64,000 nt of DNA from Clusia tigrina (Eukaryota > Arthropoda > Insecta > Diptera > Clusiidae): the NCBI GenBank assembly GCA_920105625.2, contig OV050031.1, forward strand, positions 45,196,925 through 45,260,924, in the 5' to 3' direction. A program made the translations under genes and the position numbers. The notes beneath the pieces are model-generated. The model saw nothing but the letters and a program-made list of their open reading frames with translations, ran no database searches and was not told where the DNA came from. Position 1 is the stretch's first letter. Each line of letters opens with the position of its first letter. Below are positions 23,960-37,712 of the stretch, piece after piece.

Positions 23960-26600
23960 TAACATTGGAATTTTCAATGGTAATGCAATTGAATTTTAAT
24001 AGACATTGGTAATGCAAATTAATTGTAATTAGCATTGAAATTTTCAATGGCAATGCAATTCAATTTTAATTAACATTGAAATTGTCAATGATAATGCAAC
24101 TTTATTTTAACTGGCATTGGAATTGTCAATGTAAATGCAATTTAACTTTAATTAGCTTTAGAATTTTCAATTGTAATGCCATTTAATTTTAAATGGCAAT
24201 GGAATTTTCAATAGTAATGCTATTTAATTTTAATTAGCATTACATTTTTAAAGATAATGCAATTTAATTTTAATTAGCATTAAATCTTTGAATGGTAGTG
24301 CCATTTAATTGTAATTAGAAATTAAAATTTTCAATAGAAATGCAATTTAATTTTAATAGGCATTGGAATTTTCAATGGTGATGCATTTGGTTTTAATTAG
24401 CATTGGAATTTTTAATTGTATTGCATTTAATTTTAATTGGCATTGGAATTTTCGAAGGTATTGCAATTTTATATTAATTGTCATTGGAACTTTCCATGGT
24501 TTTGCAATTTAATTTTAATAGGCATTGGAATTTTCAATGGTTATGCAATTTAATTGTAATTAGCATGGGGATTTTCAATGGTAATACAATTTAGTTTTAA
24601 TTGGCATTGGAATTTTCAATGGTAATGCAATTTAATTTTAATTGGCATTGCAATTTTCAACGGTAATAAAAATTACTTTTAATTGGTATTGGAGTTTTCA
24701 AAGGAAATGCAATTTAATTTTCATTGGCGTTGGAATTTCAAATTAAAATACCATTTAATTTTAACTGGCATTGGAATTTTTAATGGCAGTGCATCTCAAT
24801 TATAATTGGCATTGAAATTGTCAATTATAATGCAATTAATTTTAATTGGTATTGGAATTGTCAATGGTAATGCTATTTAACTTTAATTAGCAATGGAGTT
24901 TTCAATGCTAATGCAATTTAATATTAATTAGCATACAAATTTTTAATGGTAATTCATATTAATTGTAATTAGAAATTAAAATTTTCAATGGCAATGAAAT
25001 TTAATTTAATTGGCATTGGAATTTTCAATGGTATTCCAATTGAATTGTAAGTTGTATTTCAATTTTCAATGGTAATGCAATTGAATTTTAATTAACATTG
25101 GAATTTTCAATGGTAAAGCAATTTAATTTTAATTTGCTTTAAATTTTTTAATGGTAATATAATTTAATTGTAATTAGCATTGGAAATTTCAATGGTAATG
25201 CAATTTAATTTTAATTGGCATTGGAACTTTCGATGGTAATGCAATTTGATTTTAATCGGCATTGGAATTGTCAATGGTAATGAAATTAAAATTAAATTGC
25301 ATTTTCACGTTAATTAGCATTGGAATTGTCAATGGTAATAAAATTTAATTATAATTAGCATTGGAATTTTCAATGGCAATGTAATTTTAATTTAATAGGC
25401 AATGGAATTATCTATGGTAATGCAATTTAATTTAATTTTAATTGGCATAGGAACTGTCAATGGTAATGCAATTTAACTTTAATTAGCATTGGAATTTTCA
25501 AATGAATTGCAATTTAATTGGCATTGGAATTTTCGCAGATAATGCAATTTAATTTTAATTGTGATTGGAATTTGCAATGGTAATGCAGTTAAACTTTAAT
25601 TATCATTGGAATTTTCAATTGTATTGCAATTTAATTATAATTGGCATTGTAATTTTCGAAGATATCTTAATTTAATTTTAATTGGCATTCGAATCAATTG
25701 CTGTGCAATTTAAATTCAATTGGCATTGAAATTGTCAATGGTAATGCAATTTAATTTTAATTAGCATTGGAATTGTCAATGGTAATACAAATTAATTGTA
25801 ATTACCAATGGAATTTTCAATGATAATGCATTTTAATTTTAATTGGTATTGGAATTGTCAATGGTAATGCCATTTAACTTTAATTCGCATTGGAATTTTC
25901 AATGGTAATGCAATTGAATTTTAATTAACATTGGAATTTTCAATGGTAATGTAGTTTAATTTTAATAGACATTGGATATATCAATGGTAATGCAAATTAA
26001 TTGTAATTAGCATTGAAATTTTCAATGGCAATGCAATTCAATTTTAATTAACATTGAAATTGTCAATGATAATGCAACTTTATTTTAACTGGCATTGGAA
26101 TTGTCAATGTAAATGCAATTTAACTTTAATTAGATTTAGAATTTTCAATTGTAACGCCATTTAATTTTAATTGGCATTGGTATTTTCAATGGTAATGCAA
26201 TTTCAATTTGTTTAGCAGTAAAATTTTTAACGGTATTGCAATTTAATTGAAATTAGAATTTAAAATTTTTAATAGTAATGGAATTTATTTTAAGTAGCAT
26301 TGGAATAATGGTAATGCAATTTAACTTTAATTAGCATTGACATTTTCACTGATAATGGAATTTAATTTAATTGACATTGAATTTTCAATGGAGATGCAAT
26401 TTAATTTTAATTTCATTGGTTACGCAATTTAATTTTAATTGGCATCGGAACTGTCAATGGTAATGCAATTTAACTTTAATTAGCATTGGAATTTTCAAAT
26501 GTATTTCAATTTAATTGGCATTGGAATTTTCGCAGATAATGCAATTTAATTTTCATTGTCATTGGAATTTTCAATGGTAATGCAGTTGAACTTTAATTAG
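23960..26600 (+). repeat. Satellite block matching 47,500-49,130
   Basis: From 23,960 to about 25,070 this is nearly identical to 47,510-48,620 (GCTATTTAATTT with TTACATTTTTAAAG; GGTATTCCAATTG at 25,031 and 48,583, offset 23,552). The following segment, about 25,070-26,170, is missing at the other site, where the offset drops to 22,514 (CAAGTAGCATT at 26,613 and 49,127), a difference of 1,038 bp. That segment carries the CAATTGCTGTGC marker at 25,696, shared with 62,444. Confidence 0.8.
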
Positions 26601-27700
26601 CATTGGAATTTTCAAGTAGCATTGAAATTTTCAATGGTAACGCAATTTACTTTAGCTTGCACTGATATTTTCAATGAAAATGCAATTTTATTTTAATTGG
26701 CATTAAAATTGTCAATGGTAGTGCAATTTAATTTTAATTGACATTGGAATTGTCACTGGTAATGCAATTGAATTTTAATTTGTATTGAAATGTTCAAATG
26801 TAATGCAATTTAATTTTAATTGGCATTGGAACTTTCAATGGTAATGCAATTTGATTTTAATTGGCGTTGGAATTGTCAATGGTAATGAAATTAAAATTAA
26901 ATTGTATTTTCACTCTAATTAGCATTGGAATTGTCAATGGCAATGCAATTTTAATTTAATTTAATTATCTATGGTAATGCAATTTAATTTAATTGTAATT
27001 GGCATAGGAACTGTCAATGGTAATGCAATTTAACTTTAGTTAGCATTGGAATTTTCAAATGTATTTCAATTTAATTGGCATTGGAATTTTCGCAGATAAT
27101 GCAATTTAATTTTAATTGTCATAGGAATTTTCAATGGTAATGCAGTTGAACTTTAATTAGCATTGAAATTTTCAATTGTATTGCAATTTAATTATAATTG
27201 GATTTGGAATTTTTAATGGTAATGCAATTTAATTGTAATTACCAATGGAATTTTCAATGATAATGTATTTTAATTTTAATTGGTATTGGAATTGTCAATG
27301 GTAATGCAATTTAATTTAATTTTCTATGGTAGAGCAGTTTTATTTTAATTAGCATGAAAATTTTCAGTTGTAATGAAATTTAATTGAAATTAGCATTAAC
27401 ATTTTCAATGGTAACGCGATTTAATTTTAATTAGCATTGGAATTGTCAATAGTAATGCGAATTAATATAAGTAGCATTGAAATTTTCAATGGTAACGCAA
27501 TTTACTTTAGTTTGCATTGATATTTTCAATGAAAATGCAATTTTATTTTAATTGGCATTAAAATTGTCAATGGTAGTGCAATTCAATTTTAATTGGAATT
27601 GGAATTTTTAATGGTAATGCAATTTAATTGTAATTAGCATTGGAGTTGTTTATGGTAAAGCAATTTTATTTTAATTGTCATTGGAATTGTCAATGGTAAT
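26600..27700 (+). repeat. More diverged monomer island
   Basis: The monomers are still recognisable but carry combinations I do not see elsewhere in the window: TTAGCTTGCACTG, GAATTGTCACTGG, TGTATTGAAATGTTCAAATG, TTTCTATGGTAGAGCAG, GCATGAAAATTTTCAG, GGTAACGCGATT and AGTAATGCGAATT. Joints are frequent, for example TTCAAGTAGCATTG at 26,611 and CAATTTAATTTAATTTTC near 27,307. Part of it (AAGTAGCATTGAAATT to GGTAGTGCAATT) reappears at 27,470-27,580, 49,128-49,240 and 60,021-60,130. It may be an older, less homogenised portion of the array. Confidence 0.7.
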
Positions 27701-30514
27701 GCAAATTAATTGTAATTACCAATGGAATTTTCAATGATAATGCATTTTAATTTTAATTGGTATTGGAATTGTCAATGGTAATGCCATTTAACTTTAATTC
27801 GCATTGGAATTTTCAATGGAAATTCAATTGAATTTTAATTAACATTGGAATTTTCAATGGTAATGCAATTGAATTTTAATAGACATTGGATATATCAATG
27901 GTAATGCAAATTAATTGTAATTAGCATTGAAATTGCAATGGCAATGCAATTCAATTTTATTTAACATTGAAATTGTCAATGATAATTCAACTTTATTTTA
28001 ACTGGCATTGGAATTGTCAATGTAAATGCAATTTAACTTTAATTAGCTTTAGAATTTTCAGATGTAATGCCATTTAATTTTAAATGGCAATGGAATTTTC
28101 AATAGTAATGCAATTTAATTTTAATTAGCATTACATTTTTAAAGATAATGCAATTTAATTTTAATTAGCATTAAATCTTTGAATGGTAGTGCCATTTAAT
28201 TGTAGTTAGAAATTAAAATTTTCAATAGTAATGCAATTTAATTTTAATAGGCATTGGAATTTTCAATGGTGATGCATTTGGTTTTAATTAGCATTGGAAT
28301 TTTTAATTGTATTGCATTTAATTTTAATTGGCATTGGAATTTTCAATGGTTATGCAATTTAATTGTAATTAGCATGGGAATTTTCAATGGTAATACAATT
28401 TAGTTTTAATTGGCATTGGAATTTTCAATGGTAATGCAATTTAATTTTAATTGGCATTGCAATTTTCAACGGTAATAAAAATTACTTTTAATTGGTATTG
28501 GAGTTTTCAAAGGAAATGCAATTTAATTTTCATTGGCGTTGGAATTTCAAATTAAAATACCATTTAATTTTAACTGACATTGGAATTTTTAATGGCAGTG
28601 CATCTCAATTTTAATTAGTATTGAAATTGTCAATGGTAATGCAATTTTATTCTAATTGGCATTGGAATTGTCAATTATAATGCAATTAATTTTAATTGGT
28701 ATTGGAATTGTCAATGGTAATTCTATTTAACTTTAATTACCAATGGAGTTTTCAATGCTAATGCAAATTAATGTTAATTAGCATACAAATTTTTAATGGT
28801 AATTCATATTAATTGTAATTAGAAATTAAAATTTTCAATGGTAATGAAATTTAATTTTAGTTGGCATTGGAATTTTCAATGGTATTCCAATTGAATTGTA
28901 AGTTGTATTTCAATTTTCAATGGTAATGCAATTGAATTTTAATTAACATTGGAATTTTCAATGGTAATGCAATGTAATTTTAATTTGGTTAAAATTTTTT
29001 AATGGTAATATAATTTAATTGTAATTAGCATTGGAAATTTCAATGGTAATGCAATTTAATTTTAATTGGCATTGGAACTTTCGATGGTAATGCAATTTGA
29101 TTTTAATCGGCATTGGAATTGTCAATGGTAATGAAATTAAAATTAAATTGCATTTTCACGTTAATTAGCATTGGAATTGTCAATGGTAATAAAATTTAAT
29201 TATAATTAGCATTGTAGTTGTTTATGGTAAAGCAATTTTATTTTAATTGTCATTGGAATTGTCAATGGTAATGCAATTTAACTTTAATTCGCATTGGAAT
29301 TTTCAATGGTAATGCACTTTAATTTTAATTGGCATTGGAACTTTCAATGGTAATGCAATTTGATTTGAATTGGCATTGGAATTGTCAATGGTAATGAAAT
29401 TAAAATTAAATTGCATTTTCACTTTAATTAGCATTGGAATTGTCGATGGTAATAAAATTTAATTGTAATTAGCATTGGAATTTTCAATGGCAATGTAATT
29501 TTAATTTAATAGGCAATGGAATTATCTATGGTAATGCAATTTAATTTAATTTTAATTGGCATAGGAACTGTCAATGGTAATGCAATTTAACTTTAATTAG
29601 CATTGGAATTTTCAAATGAATTGCAATTTAATTGGCATTGGAATTTTCGCAGATAATGCAATTTAATTTTAATTGTGATTGGAATTTTCAATGGTAATGC
29701 AGTTAAACTTTAATTATCATTGGAATTTTCAATTGTATTGCAATTTAATTATAATTGGCATTGTAATTTTCGAAGATATCTTAATTTAATTTTAATTGGC
29801 ATTCGAATCAATGGCTGTGCAATTTAAATTCAATTGGCATTGAAATTGTCAATGGGAATGCAATTTAATTTTAATTAGCATTGGAATTGTCAATGGTAAT
29901 ACAAATTAATTGTAATTACCAATGGAATTTTCAATGATAATGCATTTTAATTTTAATTGGTATTGGAATTGTCAATGGTAATGCCATTTAACTTTAATTC
30001 GCATTGGAATTTTCAATGGTAATGCAATTGAATTTTAATTAACATTGGAATTTTCAATGGTAATGCAGTTTAATTTTAATAGACATTGGATATATCAATG
30101 GTAATGCAAGTTAATTGTAATTAGCATTGGAAATTTTCAATGGCAATGCAATTCAATTTTAATTAACATTGAAATTGTCAATGATAATGCAACTTTATTT
30201 TAACTGGCATTGGAATTGTCAATGTAAATGCAATTTAACTTTAATTAGCTTTAGAATTTTCAATTGTAATGCCATTTAGTTTTAATTGGCAATGGAATTT
30301 TCAATAGTAATGCAATTTAATTTTAATTAGCATTAAATTTTTAAAGATAATGCAATTTAATTTTAATTAGCATTAAATCTTTGAATGGTAGTGCCATTTA
30401 ATTGTAATTAGAAATTAAAATTTTCAATAGTAATGCAATTTAATTTTAATAGGCATTGGAATTTTCAATGGTGATGCAATTTGGTTTTAATTAGCATTGG
30501 AATTTTTAATTGTA
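27700..30514 (+). repeat. Satellite block matching 60,250-63,120
   Basis: This aligns with the right-hand end of the window at offset 32,552 (GGAGTTG at 27,642 and 60,194), rising to 32,634 (GTTGTTTATGG at 29,217 and 61,851). The 82-bp change equals two monomers: the TTCGAAGG and CTTTCCATGG monomers present near 60,890 are absent near 28,340. The block ends at a joint near 30,515 where TTAATTGTATTGG is fused to TACTTTCAATGG. Confidence 0.82.
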
Positions 30515-33500
30515 TTGGTACTTTCAATGGTAATGCAATTTGATTTTAATTGGCATTGGAATTGTCAATGGTAATGAAATTAAAATTAAATTGCATTTTC
30601 ACTTTCATTAGCATTGGAATTGTCAATGGTAATAAAATTTAATTTTAATAGGCATTGGAATTTTCAATGGCAATGCAATTTAATTTCAATTGGCATTGGA
30701 ATTATCTATGGTAATGCAATTTAATTTAATTTTAATTGGCATCGGAACTGTCAATGGTAATGCAATTTAACTTTAATTAGCATTGGAATTTTCAAATGTA
30801 TTGCAATTTAATTGGCATTGGAATTTTCGCAGATAATGCAATTTAATTTTAATTGTGATTGGAATTTTCGCAGATAATGCAATTTAAATTTAATTGTCAT
30901 TGGAATTTTCAATGGTAATGCAGTTGAACTTTAATTCGAATTGGAATTTTCAATTGTATTGCAATTTAATTATAATTGGCATTGTAGTTTTCGAAGATAT
31001 CTTAATTTAATTTTAATTGGCATTAGAATCAATGGTTGTGGAATTTAATTTCAATTGGCATTGAAATTGTAAATGTTAATGCAACTTAATTTTTATTGGA
31101 ATTGGAATTTTTAATGGTAATGCAATTTAATTGTAATTAGCATTGAAGTTGTTTATCGTAAAGCAATTTTATTTTAATTGTCATTGGAAATGTCAATGGT
31201 AATGCAATTTAACTTTAATTCGCATTGGAACTTTCAATGGTAATGCAATTTGATTTTAATTGGCGTTGGAATTGTCAATGGTAATGAAATTAAAATTAAA
31301 TTGCATTTTCACTTTAATTAGCATTGGAATTGTCAATGGTAATAAAATTTAATTGTAATTAGCATTGGAATTTACAATGGCAATGCGATTTTAATTTAAT
31401 AGGCAATGGAATTATCTATGGTAATGCAATTTAATTTAATTTTAATTGGCATAGGAACTGTCAATGGTAATGTAATTTAACTTTAATTAGCATTGGAATT
31501 TTCAAATGTATTGCAATTTAATTGGCATTGGAGTTTTCGCAGTTAATGCAATTTAATTTTAATTGTGATTGGAATTTTCAATGGTAATGCAGTTAAACTT
31601 TAATTATCATTGGAATTTTCAATTGTATTGCAATTTAATTATAATTGGCATTGTAATTATCGAAGATATCTTTATTTAATTTTAATTGGCATTCGAATCA
31701 ATGGTTGTGCAATTTAAATTCAATTGGCATTGAAATTGTCAATGTTAATGCAACTTAATTTTAATTGGAATTGGAATTTTTAATGGTAATGCAATTTAAT
31801 TGTAATTAGCATTGGAATTGTTTATGGTAAAGCAATTTTATTTTAATTGTCATTGGAATTCTCAATGGTAATGCAATTTAAATTTAATTAGCATTGGAAT
31901 TTTCAATGGTAATTCAATTGAATTTAAATGGGCGTTGGAATTTTCAATGTTAATGCAATTTAATTTTAATAGACATTGGATATATCAATGGTAATGCAAA
32001 TTAATTGTAATTAGCATTGAAATTTTCAATGGCAAAGCAATTCAATTTTAATTAACATTGAAATTGTCAATGATAATGCAACTTTATTTTAACTGGCATT
32101 GGAATTGTCAATGTAAATACAATTAAACTTTAATAAGCTTTAGAATTTTCAATTGTAATGCCATTTAATTTTAATTGGCAATGGAATTTTCAATAGTAAT
32201 GCAATTTAATTTTAATTAGCATTAAATTTTTAAAGATAATGCAATTTAATTTTAATTAGCATTAAATCTTTGAATGGTAGTGCCATTTAATTGTAATTAG
32301 AAATTAAAATTTTCAATAGTAATGCAATTTAATTTTAATAGGCATTGGAATTTTCAATGGTGATGCATTTGGTTTTAATTAGCATTGGAAATTTTAATTG
32401 TATTGCATTTAATTTTAATTGGCATTGGAATTTTCGAAGGTATTGCAATTTAATATTAATTGTCATTGGAACTTTCCATGGTTTTGCAATTTAATTTTAA
32501 TAGGCATTGGAATTTTCAATGGTTATGCAATTCAATTGTAATTAGCATGGGAATTTTCAATGGTAATACAATTTAGTTTTAATTGGCATTGGAATTTTCA
32601 ATGGTAATGCAATTTAATTTTAATTGGCATTGCAATTTTCAACGGTAATAAAAATTACTTTTAATTGGTATTGGAGATTTCAAAGGAAATGCAATTTAAT
32701 TTTCATTGGCGTTGGAATTTCAAATTAAAATACCATTTAATTTTAACTGGCATTGGAATTTTTAATGGCAGTGCATCTCAATTTTAATTAGTATTGAAAT
32801 TGTCAATGGTAATGCAATTTTATTCTAATTGGCATTGGAATTGTCAATTATAATGCAATTAATTTTAATTGGCGTTGGAATTGTCAATGGTAATGCAAGT
32901 TTAACTTTAATTAGCAATGGAGTTTTCAATGCTAATGCAATTTAATGTTAATTAGCATACAAATTTTAAATGGTAATTCATATTAATTGTAATTAGAAAT
33001 TAAAATTTTCAATGATAATGAAATTTAATTTTAGTTGGCATTGGAATTGTCAATGGTAATGCAATTTAAATTTAATTAGCATTGGAATTGTCAATGGTAA
33101 TTCTATTTTATTTTAATTTGTATTGAAAATTTCATTGGTAATGCAATTTAATTGTAATGAGCATTACAATTTTCAATGGTAAAGCAATTGCGTTTTAGTT
33201 AGCATTGGAATTTTCAATGGTAGTGCTATTAAATTTTAATTTCCTTTGAATTTTTCAATGGTAATACAATTTAATTTGAATTGTCATTGGAATTCTCAAT
33301 GTAAATGCAATTTAATTGTGATAAGCATTGGAATTTTCAATGGTAATGCACTTTAATTTTAATTAGCATTGGTATTTTCAATGGTAATGCAATTTTAATT
33401 TGTTTAGCAGTAAAATGTTTAACGGTAGTGCAAATTAATTGAAATTAGAATTTAAAATTTTTAATAGTAATGCAATTTAATTTAAGTAGCATTGGAATAT

Positions 33501-33732
33501 TCAATGGTAATGCAATTTAACATTAATTAGCATTGACATTTTCACTGATAATGGAATTTAATTTAATTGACATTGAATTTGAGTAATGCAACTGAATTTT
33601 AATTTGCTTAGAAATTTTCAATGGAAATGCAATTTAATTTTAATTTCAATGGTTACGCAATTTAACTTTAATTGGCATTAGAACTTTCAATGGTAATGCA
33701 ATTTGATTTTAATTGGCATTTGAATTGTCAAT
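30515..33732 (+). repeat. Satellite block matching 12,110-14,895
   Basis: After a mixed 430-bp entry with doubled TTCGCAGATAATGC monomers (30,826 and 30,868), the sequence follows R2 at a constant offset of 18,836-18,837 bp down to the TGAATTGTC type A unit at 33,733. Private markers include GGTTGTGGAATTT, also found at 36,155 and 51,103. Confidence 0.82.
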
Positions 33733-36700
33733 GGTAATGAAATTAAAATTAAATTGCATTTTCACTTTCATTAGCATTGGAATTGTCAATGGTAATAAAG
33801 ATTAATTGTAATTAGCATTGGAATTTTCAATGGCAATACAATTTTATTTTAATTTCATTGGTTACGCAATTTAACTTTAATTGGCATTGGAACTTTCAAT
33901 GGTAATGTAATTTGATTTTAATTGGCATTGGAATTGTCAATGGTAATGAAATTAAAATTAAATTGCATTTTCACTTTCATTAGCATTGGAATTGTCAATG
34001 GTAATAAAGATTAATTTTAATTAGCATTGGAATTTTCAATGGCAATGCATTTTTATTTTAATTGGCATTGGAATTTTCGCAGATAATGCAATTTAATTTT
34101 AATTGTCATTGGAATTTTCAATGGTAATGAAGTTGAACTTTAATTAGCATTGGAATTTTCAATTGTATTGCAATTTAATTATAATTGGCATTGTAGTTTT
34201 CGAAGATATCTTAATTTAATTTTAATTGGCATTAGAATCAATGGTTGTGCAATTTAATTTCAATTGGCATTGAAATTGTAAATGTTAATGCAGCTTAATT
34301 TTTATTGGAATTGGAATTTTTAATGGTAATGCAATTTAATTGTAATTAGCATTGAAGTTGTTTATGGTAAAGCAATTTTATTTTAATTGTCATTGGAAAT
34401 GTCAATGGTAATGCAATTTAACTTTAATTCGCATTGGAACTTTCAATGGTAATGCAATTTGATTTTAATTGGCGTTGGAATTGTCAATGGTAATGAAATT
34501 AAAATTAAATTGCATTTTCACTTTAATTAGCATTGGAATTGTCAATGGTAATAAAATTTAATTGTAATTAGCATTGGAATTTACAATGGCAATGCAATTT
34601 TAATTTAATAGGCAATGGAATTATCTATGGTAATGCAATTTAATTTAATTTTAATTGGCATAGGAACTGTCAATGGTAATGCAATTTAACTTTAATTAGC
34701 ATTGGAATTTTCAAATGTATTGCAATTTAATTGGCATTGGAATTTTCGCAGATAATGCAATTTAATTTTAATTGTGATTGGAATTTTCAATGGTAATGCA
34801 GTTAAACTTTAATTATCATTGGAATTTTCAATTGTATTGCAATGTAATTATAATTGGCATTGTAATTTTCGAAGATACCTTAATTTAATTTTAAATGGCA
34901 TTCGAATCAATGGTTGTGCAATTTAAATTCAATTGGCATTGAAATTGTCAAAGTTAATGCAACTTAATTTTAATTGGAATTGGAATTTTTAATGGTAATG
35001 CAATTTAATTGTAATTAGCATTGGAATTGTTTATGGTAAAGCAATTTTATTTTAATTGTCATTGGAATTGTCAATGGTAATGCAATTTAAATTTAATTAG
35101 CATTGGAATTTTCAATGGTAATGCAATTGAATTTAAATGGGCGTTGGAATTTTCAATGTTAATGCAATTTAATTTTAATAGACATTGGATATATCAATGG
35201 TAATGCAAATTAATTGTAATTAGCATTGAAATTTTCAATGGCAAAGCAATTCAATTTTAATTAACATTGAAATTGTCAATGATAATGCAACTTTATTTTA
35301 ACTGGCATTGGAATTGTCAATGTAAATACAATTAAACTTTAATTGGCTTTAGAATTTTCAATTGTAATGCCATTTAATTTTAATTGGCAATGGAATTTTC
35401 AATAGTAATGCAATTTAATTTTAATTAGCATTAAATTTTTAAAGATAATGCAATTTAATTTTAATTAGCATTAAATCTTTGAATGGTAGTGCCATTTAAT
35501 TGTAATTAGAAATTAAAATTTTCAATAGTAATGCAATTTAATTTGAATAGGCATTGGAATTTTCAATGGTGATGCATTTGGTTTTAATTAGCATTGGAAT
35601 TTTTAATTGTATTGCATTTAATTTTAATTGGCATTGGAATTTTCGAAGGTATTGCAATTTAATATTAATTGTCATTGGAACTTTCCATGGTTTTGCAATT
35701 TAATTTTAATAGGCATTGGAATTTTCAATGGTTATGCAATTCAATTGTAATTAGCATGGGAATTTTCAATGGTAATACAATTTAGTTTTAATTGGCATTG
35801 GAATTTTCAATGGTAATGCAATTTAATTTTAATTGGCATTGCAATTTTCAACGGTAATAAAAATTACTTTTAATTGGTATTGGAGATTTCAAAGGAAATG
35901 CAATTTAATTTTCATTGGCGTTGGAATTTCAAATTATAATACCATTTAATTTTAACTGGCATTGGAATTTTTAATGGCAATGCATCTCAATTTTAATTAG
36001 TATTGAAATTGTCAATGGTAATGCAATTTTATTCTAATTGGCATTGGAACTTTAATAAGCATTGGAATTTTCAATTGTATTGCAATTTAATTATAATTGG
36101 CATTGTAGTTTTCGAAGATATCTTAATATAATTTTAATTGGCATTAGAATCAATGGTTGTGGAATTTAATTTCAATTGGCATTGAAATTGTAAATGTTAA
36201 TGCAACTTAATTTTTATTGGAATTGGAATTTTAAATGGTAATGCAATTTAATTGTAATTAGCATTGAAGTTGTTTATGGTAAAGCAATTTTATTTTAATT
36301 GTCATTGGAAATGTCAATGGTAATGCAATTTAACTTTAATTCGCATTGGAACTTTCAATGGTAATGCAATTTGATTTTAATTGGCGTTGGAATTGTCAAT
36401 GGTAATGAAATTAAAATTAAATTGCATTTTCACTTTAATTAGCATTGGAATTGTCAATGGTAATAAAATTTAATTGTAATTAGCATTGGAATTTACAATG
36501 GCAATGCAATTTTAATTTAATAGGCAATGGAATTATCTATGGTAATGCAATTTAATTTAATTTTAATTGGCATAGGAACTGTCAATGGTAATGTAATTTA
36601 ACTTTAATTAGCATTGGAATTTTCAAATGTATTGCAATTTAATTGGCATTGGAATTTTCGCAGATAATGCAATTTAATTTTAATTGTGATTGGAATTTTC

Positions 36701-37712
36701 AATGGTAATGCAGTTAAACTTTAATTATCATTGGAATTTTCAATTGTATTGCAATTTAATTATAATTGGCATTGTAATTTTCGAAGATACCTTAATTTAA
36801 TTTTAAATGGCATTCGAATCAATGGTTGTGCAATTTAAATTCAATTGGCATTGAAATTGTCAATGTTAATGCAACTTAATTTTAATTGGAATTGCAATTT
36901 TTAATGGTAATGCAATTTAATTGTAATTAGCATTGGAATTGTTTATGGTAAAGCAATTTTATTTTAATTGTCATTGGAATTGTCAATGGTAATGCAATTT
37001 AAATTTAATTAGCATTGGAATTTTCAATGGTAATTCAATTGAATTTAAATGGGCGTTGGAATTTTCAATGTTAATGCAATTTAATTTTAATAGACATTGG
37101 ATATATCAATGGTAATGCAAATTAATTGTAATTAGCATTGAAATTTTCAATGTCAAAGCAATTCAATTTTAATTAACATTGAAATTGTCAATGATAATGC
37201 AACTTTATTTTAACTGGCATTGGAATTGTCAATGTAAATACAATTAAACTTTAATTAGCTTTAGAATTTTCAATTGTAATGCCATTTAATTTTAATTGGC
37301 AATGGAATTTTCAATAGTAATGCAATTTAATTTTAATTAGCATTAAATTTTTAAAGATAATGCAATTTAATTTTAATTAGCATTAAACTTTGAATGGTAG
37401 TGCCATTTAATTGTAATTAGAAATTAAAATTTTCAATAGTAATGCAATTTAATTTTAATAGGCATTGGAATTTTCAATGGTGATGCATTTGGTTTTAATT
37501 AGCATTGGAAATTTTAATTGTATTGCATTTAATTTTAATTGGCATTGGAATTTTCGAAGGTATTGCAATTTAATATTAATTGTCATTGGAACTTTCCATG
37601 GTTTTGCAATTTAATTTTAATAGGCATTGGAATTTTCAATGGTTATGCAATTCAATTGTAATTAGCATGGGAATTTTCAATGGTAATACAATTTAGTTTT
37701 AATTGGCATTGG

